Shown in pieces: positions 7,628-14,729 of a DNA stretch of 25,445 bases (position 1 is its first letter; each line of letters opens with the position of its first letter). The translations under genes were made by a program, and so were the position numbers. This DNA is from a virus. Location of the stretch: positions 1 to 25,445 of IMG/VR virus record IMGVR_UViG_3300047673_000063; one strand, given 5' to 3'. A model generated the notes under the pieces. That model ran no database searches and was not told the origin of the DNA. It saw only the letters and a program-made list of their open reading frames with translations.

Positions 7628-8227
7628 ATGGATTTCGCACAGGCCCGTATCGTTGAACAGGGCAACTCGCTGCACGTCTCACACGGCGACGATAGCCGCC
7701 TCTACGTGGAATTCACGATGGAGGCCATCCATCAGACCGCAAAATCGGAAGAAGAAGGCCGGCCGATTTTCAAGGACGTGCCGCATGTGCGTATCCACTT
7801 CCCCGGCGACCGGACCAAGCAGATTTTCCGCCCGGTGAAGTTCGAGGACGATCATCAGGGACCGGCCGATCCGCGTCGATTCCCGCAGCAGTGGCGAGCC
7901 TTCGAAGCGCAGCAGGAACAGGTTCAGACCGGCACGCCGATCGAGCAATGGGGTCCGCTGACGAAATCGCAGGCGATGGAATTCAAGGCGATGCACATCC
8001 ATACGGTCGAGCAATTGGCCGGCATCGCGGATAGCAACCTGTCCTGGCTCGGCGCGCGCGAGCTGCGCGACAAGGCGGTTGCATGGCTCGCTCAGGCCGA
8101 GAACGGCAAAGAGGCATTGCGCCTTCAGAGCGAACTGGAAAAGCGCGACGCGGATATTGAAGACCTGAAGCGCCAGGTCAAGGAACTCGCGGCGCTCGCG
8201 CAGGGTGCCGAAAAGGCGAAGAAATAA
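7628..8227 (+). CDS. Conserved phage hypothetical protein (possible connector-region factor)
   Basis: ATG 7628 is preceded by GGAG (7613-7616). The 199-residue protein has a beta-rich N-terminal half (NSLHVSHGDDSRLYVEFTME, HVRIHFPGDRTKQIFRPVKF) and a helical C-terminal half. Within the latter, TVEQLAGIADSNLSWLGARE resembles small helix-hairpin-helix segments, and a charged coiled coil (LQSELEKRDADIEDLKRQVK) ends it. It sits between the capsid terminator and the adaptor gene, where podoviruses of this group commonly carry such a protein. I know no proven function. It may be a virion or assembly factor; nothing in the sequence indicates catalysis. Confidence 0.6.
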   Translation: MDFAQARIVEQGNSLHVSHGDDSRLYVEFTMEAIHQTAKSEEEGRPIFKDVPHVRIHFPGDRTKQIFRPVKFEDDHQGPADPRRFPQQWRAFEAQQEQVQTGTPIEQWGPLTKSQAMEFKAMHIHTVEQLAGIADSNLSWLGARELRDKAVAWLAQAENGKEALRLQSELEKRDADIEDLKRQVKELAALAQGAEKAKK

Positions 8228-8230
8228 GTC

Positions 8231-9181
8231 ATGACCCAGCCCATTACCTCCCTTGGACAGAAAACCATCCTGCGGATCATTCAGGAGGTCATGGGCGACT
8301 TCGGCTTACCGCAGCCGAGCCAGATTATCGGCAACACGGACAAGACGGTCTCGCAGATGCTCATTCACGCGACGCGCGTCGGTGAGGATCTGGCAGCACG
8401 CGGCGGCATGAATGACGGCTGGCCGGCGATGCGCAAGGAATACACGTTCAACCTCGTGGGGTACGGCGGGTATAGCGGCAACACGACCGCGGGATCGAAC
8501 GTCATCACGAACATGAACACGGTGGCGAATATCGCCGTCGGCATGGTCGGCACGAGCACGGCGACGCCCTACGGTGTCACTGTGACCGCGGTAGATCCGA
8601 TCGGGATGACGGTCACACTGAACCAGAACGCTCTGAACACGGCGACCGGCGCGTTGTTCTCGTTCGGCAATGAAAGCTATGCGGTACCGCCCGATTGCGA
8701 CCACTTCATCCAGCAAACGGGCTGGGATCGCTCTTTCCGCTGGCAACTGGTCGGCCCGCTCAATGCTCAGGAATGGCAGGTGCTGAAGTCAGGTATCAGC
8801 CCGACCGGCCCGCGTCTGCGCTGGCGCCTGATGGACAACAGGATCTTCGTCAACCCGGTTCCGGCGTCTCTCGATAGCCTGGTGATGGAATATTACTCAA
8901 CGGGCTGGTGCCAGTCCGCCGCGGGCGTGCCTCAGACCGCATGGGCGGCCGATACGGACACGCCCGTTCTTCAGGACCGGCTCTTTATCCTCGGGATCAT
9001 CGCGCGCTTCCTGAATCGCAAGGGCTTCGATTCGAGTTCGGCGCAGCGCGAGTATGACGATGCAGTCGAGGCCGCAATTGGCCGGTCTGGTGGCTCTCGC
9101 GTGCTGCCGATCAATGCGCGCGCCGAGCCGCCGATTCTGCTCGGATCGGCTTCGATTCCTGACACAGGTTTCGGATCATAA
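8231..9181 (+). CDS. Head-tail adaptor (P22 gp4 / tail tubular A-like)
   Basis: The 316-residue product starts three bases after the previous stop. The N-terminal helix (TILRIIQEVMGDFGLPQPSQ), the segment QMLIHATRVGEDLAARGGMN, the motif YAVPPDCDHFIQQTGWD and the C-terminal helices (DTPVLQDRLFILGIIARFLN, RKGFDSSSAQREYDDAVEAA) match the usual pattern of podovirus adaptor proteins that form the ring below the portal. Between about residues 78 and 150 there is a Thr/Val-rich beta insertion (NTTAGSNVITNMNTVANIAV, then VGMVGTSTATPYG). This looks like an added beta-barrel seen in some phage adaptors. Its position before the nozzle gene supports the call. The HNH gene now separates it from the nozzle gene. 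Assignment is by pattern and gene order. Confidence 0.7.
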   Translation: MTQPITSLGQKTILRIIQEVMGDFGLPQPSQIIGNTDKTVSQMLIHATRVGEDLAARGGMNDGWPAMRKEYTFNLVGYGGYSGNTTAGSNVITNMNTVANIAVGMVGTSTATPYGVTVTAVDPIGMTVTLNQNALNTATGALFSFGNESYAVPPDCDHFIQQTGWDRSFRWQLVGPLNAQEWQVLKSGISPTGPRLRWRLMDNRIFVNPVPASLDSLVMEYYSTGWCQSAAGVPQTAWAADTDTPVLQDRLFILGIIARFLNRKGFDSSSAQREYDDAVEAAIGRSGGSRVLPINARAEPPILLGSASIPDTGFGS

Positions 9182-9182
9182 G

Positions 9183-9203
9183 GCGGGTTTCCCGTTTTCC
9201 CGC
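9183..9203 (+). promoter_or_regulatory. Inverted repeat in the intergenic gap before the HNH gene
   Basis: GCGGG (9183-9187) can pair with CCCGC (9199-9203). Alternatively, the shorter hairpin CGGG-TTT-CCCG (9184-9194) is followed by TTTT, a weak terminator-like shape. The gap (9182-9241) also carries TTCCCGCTA at 9197-9205, shared with the gaps at 4881 and 12004. Function is uncertain; it could be an attenuator left by the HNH gene insertion or part of the shared element. Confidence 0.35.
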
Positions 9204-9241
9204 TAGCAATAATGGGACGTGAGAACTTCAAAGGAGAACTC

Positions 9242-9793
9242 ATGATCGCCATTGATGAAGGTTGGAAATATCGCGCTCTCGGTCGCCTGCTATCGAAGAT
9301 AGACAATTCGAACGGCACCGGGTGTTGGGAATGGCAGGGTGGAAAGACGAAAAGCGGCTATGGGATGTTTTTCTATGGCACATTCGACGGAAAAGAAAAA
9401 ATGGGCAAGGCGCATAAGGCCGCATGGACTCTTATTCGCGGACCTGTTCCTGATGGTCTTTTCGTACTTCATCGCTGCCATAACAATAAATGTTGCAACC
9501 CTGACCATCTTTATCTCGGGACGCATATGGATAACATGAAGGATCGAGATGAAGCGGGCCGCACATCGCGCGGCGCTCATCGCTATAACTTCAAACGCGA
9601 TGAGGAATTGGTGGGGGAAATCGGCAAGCTTCGTGAGCAAGGATTGCTTATCGATGCCATCTGCAAATGCCTTGGCATCGGTAAATCGACTTACTATCGC
9701 GCGGCACGCGCAGGTGCAGTAGACCCAGAAGCTAACAAGCGCGCCCGTTCAGCTAACGCCAGCGCTTGGCAAGCAGCTCGAAAGGCCGCCTGA
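9242..9793 (+). CDS. HNH homing endonuclease
   Basis: The ATG at 9242 is chosen because AAAGGAG lies just upstream (9230-9236); the in-frame ATG at 9212 has no such site. The 183-residue protein carries a GCWEWQGG-type start of the domain, HKAAWTLIRGPVPDGLFVLH, then the zinc/HNH core HRCHNNKCCNPDHLYLGTHM with DNMKDRDEAGR. This is the arrangement of HNH_3-type phage endonucleases. The C-terminal segment (LLIDAICKCLGIGKSTYYRA) is a helix-turn-helix likely to contact the target DNA. Local base composition is more AT-rich than in its neighbours, a sign of independent transfer. It sits freestanding between the adaptor and nozzle genes, so it is probably a selfish mobile gene that cuts related phage genomes lacking it. 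Confidence 0.9.
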   Translation: MIAIDEGWKYRALGRLLSKIDNSNGTGCWEWQGGKTKSGYGMFFYGTFDGKEKMGKAHKAAWTLIRGPVPDGLFVLHRCHNNKCCNPDHLYLGTHMDNMKDRDEAGRTSRGAHRYNFKRDEELVGEIGKLREQGLLIDAICKCLGIGKSTYYRAARAGAVDPEANKRARSANASAWQAARKAA

Positions 9794-9794
9794 T

Positions 9795-12002
9795 ATGCGC
9801 CGACCCGTCAACCGCGCGCCCCGACTCCAGACCGAAACGCTGCCGCCGCCCGTCGGCGGTCTGAATACGCTCGATGCGGTGTCGAACATGCCGCCCACCG
9901 ATGCCGTCATTCTGGACAACTATTTCCCTGGCACCGCCGATGTCCCGCTGCGCAACGGATACCAGACGTGGGGATCTGGCCTGACGAACGTCGAAACGCT
10001 GGCTGTCTATACGGCGGGCACGCTCAAGAAGATGTTCGCGGTGTCGAAGGGCGCCATCTACGATGTGTCGGCGAATCAGCCTATCGGCGCTGGTAACGTC
10101 GTCGTTGAAGGCCCATTCGTGGCCGGCGCGCAGTTCACTGGTGGCGTCACGACGACTCTGCCTCTGTCGAAAACATATGCGAAGTCTGCCGATCTGATCG
10201 TCCACTTCGACGGCCAGTATCAGGGCTTCGATCAGTACACGGTCGGCCCGAACAGCATCACGTTCACGTCACCTATCCCGGCCGGCGTGAATCAGGTCTA
10301 TATCGAGAGCATCGGCGCGCTCACGGGCAGCATCACCGCAGAAGGGCCATTTACCGGCGTCGGCGGACAGACATCGCTTACCCTCTCGCAGTCCTATGCA
10401 GGCCCGACAAACCTGCTCGTGTGGTTCGACGGCACCTATCAGGGACCGGATCAATACACCCTCGCCGGCAAGGTGCTGACCTTCACGTCTGCGATTCCGA
10501 CGTTCACCACGACTGTCTATATCGTCGCGGTGGCGATCGGCAATATCGTGCAGGAAGGGCCATTCACTGCAAGTGGACAGACAACGCTTACGCTGTCGCA
10601 GGGCTACCCGAGTTCGGCGAATCTGCTTGTTCACTTCGATGGCGGATTCCAGAGCCCGGATCAGTACACGCTCAGCGGGAAAACGCTCACGTTCACCGCG
10701 GCAGTCCCGACGGGCATCGGCAAGATCTATGTGCTCGCGGTTGGTGCGCCTATCGTTTCGGGCCTCACGAATTCGCGCTGGCAGTATGTGAACTTCAGCA
10801 ACGCCGGCGCCAATTTCCTCGTGATGGTGAACGGCGTGGACGCGCCGCTCGTCTATAACGGCACGGCGTGGCAGCAGATCACGAACTCATCGACGCCGAT
10901 CGCGATTACCGGCGTCGATCCGACGACGTTCGTTAGTGTCAACGTGTTCGCACAGCGGCTGTGGTTTGCCAAGCTGAACACGACGCAGGCATGGTATCTG
11001 CCGGTCGGCCAGGTCGGGGGCGCGGCGAATGTGCTCGACATCGGCTCAGAGTTGACGCTGGGCGGATTCCTCGCTGGCATGGCGACATGGAATATTGACG
11101 ACTCGGCGGGCCTGAATCCTTACCTTGTGCTGGTGAGTTCAGTCGGTGAGGCGGTCGTGTATCAGGGCTCCGATCCGTCTCAGGCTAACGCTTTCGGCAT
11201 CTCCGCGCACTTCCGCATTGGAGCGCCCACCGGCCGGCGCTTCTATGAGAAGTACGGTTCGGACATCGTATTTGTCGGCGCCGACGGCCTGACGCCGCTC
11301 AGTAAAGCGCTGCTCAGTGACCGCTCCGAGCGCAATGAAACGCTCACGCGCAAGATCAGCCCGAGCATCACGGCTGACGTTTCCGCGTATGGCTCGCATT
11401 TCGGCTGGCAGGTGATTCTGTATCCCGACGGTAATAAGCTGATTGTGAACGTGCCGACGGCGGAGGATACGGTCTCATACCAGTACGTCATGAACACCCT
11501 GACGAACGCATGGTGCCGCTTCACCGGGTGGAATTCGACCTGTTTCGCCTACTACAACAGCGGACTGTTCTTCGGCGGCCCGAATGGCGTAGCGCAGGCT
11601 GATGTGGGCAATGACGACGGCGGCAGCGCGATCAACGCCGATGTCAAGCCGGCGTTCAATTACTTCAACATGCGCGGCGTGCAGAAGTACTTCAAGATGG
11701 TCCGCCCGGTGTTCCTCGCCAATTCGCCGTTCTCGTTGCAGATGGACCTGTCGGTCGATTTCAGCAACACATTGCCGACTTCGACGCCTGGATTCTCGCA
11801 GGGCTTCTCAACACCATGGGACACAACGCCCTGGGATCAGGTGCCGTGGAACGGTGCGCAGATCATCCAGTCGGACTGGCAATCGATCGATGGCATCGGA
11901 TACGCAGCGACCTACCGGATGCGAACCCAGACGAAGGGCGTCGCCTATTCGATCGAATCCGCAACTTTCATGTACGAACCGCAGACACAGCTAACACTCT
12001 GA
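9795..12002 (+). CDS. Tail nozzle / tail tubular B-like protein with three internal repeats
   Basis: The 735-residue product begins one base after the HNH stop and lacks a strong ribosome binding site of its own. Its core (PPPVGGLNTLDAVSNMPPTD, AVILDNYFPGTADVPLRNGY) and its C-terminal part (SWSI-type strands, KYFKMVRPVFLANSPFSLQM, DTTPWDQVPWNGAQIIQSDW) match podovirus tail tubular or P22 gp10-like nozzle proteins, which form the distal tail tube. Residues ~104-175, 181-247 and 251-317 are three tandem copies of a ~70-residue beta module, each with EGPF near its start, NLLVxFDG in the middle and a DQYTL...LTFT strand. This repeat insertion makes it longer than a minimal nozzle and could add binding surfaces. 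The call rests on size, motif pattern and gene order. Confidence 0.75.
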   Translation: MRRPVNRAPRLQTETLPPPVGGLNTLDAVSNMPPTDAVILDNYFPGTADVPLRNGYQTWGSGLTNVETLAVYTAGTLKKMFAVSKGAIYDVSANQPIGAGNVVVEGPFVAGAQFTGGVTTTLPLSKTYAKSADLIVHFDGQYQGFDQYTVGPNSITFTSPIPAGVNQVYIESIGALTGSITAEGPFTGVGGQTSLTLSQSYAGPTNLLVWFDGTYQGPDQYTLAGKVLTFTSAIPTFTTTVYIVAVAIGNIVQEGPFTASGQTTLTLSQGYPSSANLLVHFDGGFQSPDQYTLSGKTLTFTAAVPTGIGKIYVLAVGAPIVSGLTNSRWQYVNFSNAGANFLVMVNGVDAPLVYNGTAWQQITNSSTPIAITGVDPTTFVSVNVFAQRLWFAKLNTTQAWYLPVGQVGGAANVLDIGSELTLGGFLAGMATWNIDDSAGLNPYLVLVSSVGEAVVYQGSDPSQANAFGISAHFRIGAPTGRRFYEKYGSDIVFVGADGLTPLSKALLSDRSERNETLTRKISPSITADVSAYGSHFGWQVILYPDGNKLIVNVPTAEDTVSYQYVMNTLTNAWCRFTGWNSTCFAYYNSGLFFGGPNGVAQADVGNDDGGSAINADVKPAFNYFNMRGVQKYFKMVRPVFLANSPFSLQMDLSVDFSNTLPTSTPGFSQGFSTPWDTTPWDQVPWNGAQIIQSDWQSIDGIGYAATYRMRTQTKGVAYSIESATFMYEPQTQLTL

Positions 12003-12094
12003 ATTCCCGCTACCTACACTAAGCGGCAGATTTTCCATCTTCATGCATGCGGGGCTCCCCGCGGTAAAAGATGCGCTCAGCAGACGCGCATCTT
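12003..12094 (+). promoter_or_regulatory. Structured leader with three hairpins and a repeated 14-base element
   Basis: The 126-base gap before the GNAT-like gene holds three inverted repeats: CCGCT/AGCGG (12007-12011 with 12022-12026), GCGGG/CCCGC (12049-12053 with 12058-12062), and a perfect 9-bp stem AAGATGCGC/GCGCATCTT (12068-12076 with 12086-12094, 9-base loop). The first 14 bases, ATTCCCGCTACCTA (12003-12016), are identical to 4880-4893. On the - strand the third hairpin is followed by TTTT, so a bidirectional or antisense terminator is possible. Role unknown. Confidence 0.5.
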
Positions 12095-12128
12095 CGTGCA
12101 TCCAGCTTTGCGCATCGGGAAAGCACTG

Positions 12129-12575
12129 ATGAAACGCATTGTCTGGGATCAACCCGAACGGATTATGAGGTTTGTCGCTGATCGCGTAGGCGAGGAATCG
12201 TTTCGCGATTACACGGCGCTCGGCCTCGAAAAAGACGGCGAACTGACCGCGGGCGTGCTGTTCACCAATTACACGCAGGCGTCAATCGTGATGCATGTGG
12301 CCTCCGACGGTTCACGGCACTGGATCACTCCTGCCTTCCTTGCGGCGACCTTCCGCTATCCCTTTGTGCAGCTCGGCGTGCGGCGCGTGACGGGTCTCGT
12401 GCGCGCGGATAACGCCGATGCGCAGCGCTTTGACGAGCACCTTGGGTTCCGGCGTGAAGGAATCCTGCGTGAAGGCACCACGGACGGATGCGATCTGATT
12501 CTTTACGGCATGCTCAAGAGCGAATGCCGCTTCCTACAGGAGAGGCTGCGTGCGGCACTTCAACGAATTTCCTGA
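12129..12575 (+). CDS. GNAT-like acetyltransferase domain protein
   Basis: ATG 12129 (148 residues) is preferred to the in-frame GTG at 12096, which lies in the structured leader. The segment FRYPFVQLGVRRVTGLVRAD followed by NADAQRFDEHLGFRREGILR is the acetyl-CoA binding and C-terminal part of a GCN5-type fold, with the usual Asn, Ala and LGF residues. The central strands (AGVLFTNYTQASIVMHVAS) and the WITPAFLAATFRYPF segment are typical of phage members of the family. Such genes are frequent in podovirus late modules, but substrates are unknown; a virion or host protein may be acetylated. It overlaps the next gene by 26 bases. Confidence 0.75.
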   Translation: MKRIVWDQPERIMRFVADRVGEESFRDYTALGLEKDGELTAGVLFTNYTQASIVMHVASDGSRHWITPAFLAATFRYPFVQLGVRRVTGLVRADNADAQRFDEHLGFRREGILREGTTDGCDLILYGMLKSECRFLQERLRAALQRIS

Positions 12576-13737
12576 TCTGCCGGAACGCGCGTTCGCGCGC
12601 GCATTGGGCAAGAACCGGCCGGCCACGCTTGAGGGTGGCGGCAAAGGCGGCAGCGCGCCTCAAGCGCCCGATCCATACAAGGTTGCGGACGCAACGACGC
12701 AGACGAACGAGCAGACAGCGCAGTTTAACAAGGCGCTGAACCTCAACAATTATTCGAATCCGTTCGGCTCGCAGCAAAGCAACGTGGTCGGCACCGATGC
12801 GACCGGGGCGCCGATCTACCAGACCAGCATCAGCGCGAGCCAGCCGCTTCAGAATCTGCTCAATAGCTCGATGTCGGCGGCCGGCAACTCGAATGCGACC
12901 GTCGGAAATTCGATCTTCGGTCTCGGCGGTGTCAATTCGCAACTGGCAGGACTCAGCTCGCAGATCAGCCCGACTGCCGCGCAGGATGCCAATCGGCAGG
13001 GCCAGCAGGCCGCGTATGCCGCGCAGACCCAGTATCTCGATCCGCAGTTCAAGCAGCAGCAGTCGAGCATGGAGTCACAGCTTGCCAATCAGGGCCTTGT
13101 CCCCGGTTCGCAGGCGTACGACAACGCCATGACGAATTTCAACAATTCGAAAAATCAGGCGTATAGCAACGCGGCGAATCAGTCGGTCCTGACCGGCTCG
13201 CAGATCGGCTCGCAGATGCTGAATAACAACCTCGCCGCGGTTGGCGAGCAGGGCAATCTGCTGAACCAGCAGGGCGTGAATTACGGCCAGCAGGCATCGC
13301 TTTCGCAGCTTCCGTACTCGCAACTGTCGAGCCTCGCGGGTCTTGTGCCGGGCAATACGGGAACGGCTCAGTCTGCAGCGAACCCGGCGAACATCGCGCA
13401 GGCATTCCAGAACCAGTACCAGGGCCAACTGAATGGCTACAACGCATCGACTGGCGCGTCGAACTCGTCAAAGAGCGGGCTTTTTGGACTGGGCGCCGCG
13501 GCCATGCCGATGATGGGCCAGATGATGTCAGATCGGCGCCTGAAAACTGACATCGAGGCAGTCGGCCCGCTGAAGGATGGCGTAAACCTGTACCGCTATC
13601 GATATGTGTGGGACGAGCCCGGCACGGAGCGTCATGGCGTGATGGCAGACGAAGTGAAGCGCGTCGATCCGCAGGCTGTCGTCCGAACGCCGAGCGGCTT
13701 CGATGCGGTGAATTACGACCGCGTGCTGGGAGGCTGA
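12550..13737 (+). CDS. Internal virion-type protein with C-terminal S74-like chaperone segment
   Basis: GTG 12550 is preceded by AGGAGA (12538-12543) and lies inside the end of the GNAT-like gene. The 395-residue product has a Gln/Asn/Ser/Ala-rich helical body (residues ~40-300) like ejected virion proteins. Its C-terminus begins SDRRLKTDI (Ser327 and Lys332) and continues with YRYRYVWDEPGTERHGVMAD and EVKRVDPQAVV. This is the Peptidase S74 / endosialidase chaperone pattern, in which the Ser-Lys pair performs self-cleavage in tailspikes. Here it is shortened to about 70 residues and attached to a non-fibre protein, so it may act as a trimerisation or folding unit, with or without cleavage. 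Next to three other internal-virion-like genes, a DNA ejection apparatus role is likely. Confidence 0.65.
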   Translation: MRHFNEFPDLPERAFARALGKNRPATLEGGGKGGSAPQAPDPYKVADATTQTNEQTAQFNKALNLNNYSNPFGSQQSNVVGTDATGAPIYQTSISASQPLQNLLNSSMSAAGNSNATVGNSIFGLGGVNSQLAGLSSQISPTAAQDANRQGQQAAYAAQTQYLDPQFKQQQSSMESQLANQGLVPGSQAYDNAMTNFNNSKNQAYSNAANQSVLTGSQIGSQMLNNNLAAVGEQGNLLNQQGVNYGQQASLSQLPYSQLSSLAGLVPGNTGTAQSAANPANIAQAFQNQYQGQLNGYNASTGASNSSKSGLFGLGAAAMPMMGQMMSDRRLKTDIEAVGPLKDGVNLYRYRYVWDEPGTERHGVMADEVKRVDPQAVVRTPSGFDAVNYDRVLGG

Positions 13738-13738
13738 T

Positions 13739-14728
13739 ATGTCCTGGCTCTTTGGCGACTCGCTGAGCGGCAGCAACTACGAAGATCCTCTTGGCGCGGC
13801 GGGCTCGAAGTTCCAGCGGTGGACCGATCCGCTGTCGTGGATTGGCGGCCAGAAGTACATCGACCTCACGAGCAAGAAAATCCCGTCGCTCGTCAATGAG
13901 GGACTGTCGAAGGTCATCACGCCGATTGACAAGGCGACCTCATACATCGATCCGCTGTACTCGCAGACGGCCGGCATCCATAACTGGGTCGATCACAAGC
14001 CGGGCTCGACCGTGGGCGCGGTGGTTGGCTCCGTCTTCACTGGTGGCGCATTGGGCGGTGCGCTCGGTGCGGGCGCCGGCGGTGCGGGCGGCGGCGCTGC
14101 CGCAGGCGCTGAAGGTGCTGGCGCGGCGGCCGGTGGTAGCGGCGGAATGTCGAGCCTGTTCGGTCTCGGCGGCGGATTGGGAGCGGACGCGGGCGCTGGT
14201 GGCGCCGGCGCGAGCGGCCTGACTGGCTTCTTCGGCGGTCCTGCCGCCGTAGGCGACGCAGGCATGACCGGAACGGTATCAGCGGGCGGCAGCGGTCTCG
14301 GAACGGTGATGGGCGGCGACATGGGCGGCGCTCTGGGGTCGTCTCCGACAGGCCTCTTTAGCGGCCTGCTGCCGGGCGGTGGCATGAGTGGCACGGCAAG
14401 CGGCGCGCTTGGCGGTGGCATGTCGGGTGAAACCGCTGGCCTGTCGAATATCGGCGGCGCTTCTATGGGTGGCCTGAACATGGGCAACTTCACGAACCTC
14501 GCCCAGCAGGTGATGCAGCAGCAAAGCCAGCTTGCTCAGCAGCGCGCGAATCAGGCGAACAGTCAGCAAGATAACTCGACCGCTTACCAGAATCCCACCG
14601 CGACGCTGCTCGCTCCACCGCAGGCGATGCCGGCGCGCACCGGCTATGCCCAGACGCCACAACAGCAACTGGTCGGCCAGATGATGCTGCAAGGCATGGG
14701 CGGTCTCGGTCTGTACGGAGGATATTGA
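13739..14728 (+). CDS. Glycine/alanine-rich internal virion protein
   Basis: ATG 13739 follows the previous stop by one base, with GGGAGG at 13728-13733. The 329-residue product has a folded-looking N-terminus of ~90 residues (MSWLFGDSLSGSNYEDPLGA, FQRWTDPLSWIGGQKYID), then a long Gly/Ala/Met tract (residues ~95-250) containing glycine-zipper-like stretches, and a Gln-rich helical end (LAQQVMQQQSQLAQQRANQA). Glycine-zipper and Gln-rich regions are common in proteins ejected by podoviruses that form a channel across the cell envelope. Gene order supports that role. No enzymatic motif is visible. Confidence 0.6.
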   Translation: MSWLFGDSLSGSNYEDPLGAAGSKFQRWTDPLSWIGGQKYIDLTSKKIPSLVNEGLSKVITPIDKATSYIDPLYSQTAGIHNWVDHKPGSTVGAVVGSVFTGGALGGALGAGAGGAGGGAAAGAEGAGAAAGGSGGMSSLFGLGGGLGADAGAGGAGASGLTGFFGGPAAVGDAGMTGTVSAGGSGLGTVMGGDMGGALGSSPTGLFSGLLPGGGMSGTASGALGGGMSGETAGLSNIGGASMGGLNMGNFTNLAQQVMQQQSQLAQQRANQANSQQDNSTAYQNPTATLLAPPQAMPARTGYAQTPQQQLVGQMMLQGMGGLGLYGGY

Positions 14729-14729
14729 A

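Noticed and set aside
5861-7675. Long open frame on the - strand (604 codons) opposite the capsid and decoration genes
   Set aside because: It is antisense to well-supported genes, rich in Arg and His, and lacks any recognisable domain; GC-rich third codon positions of the real genes produce such frames.
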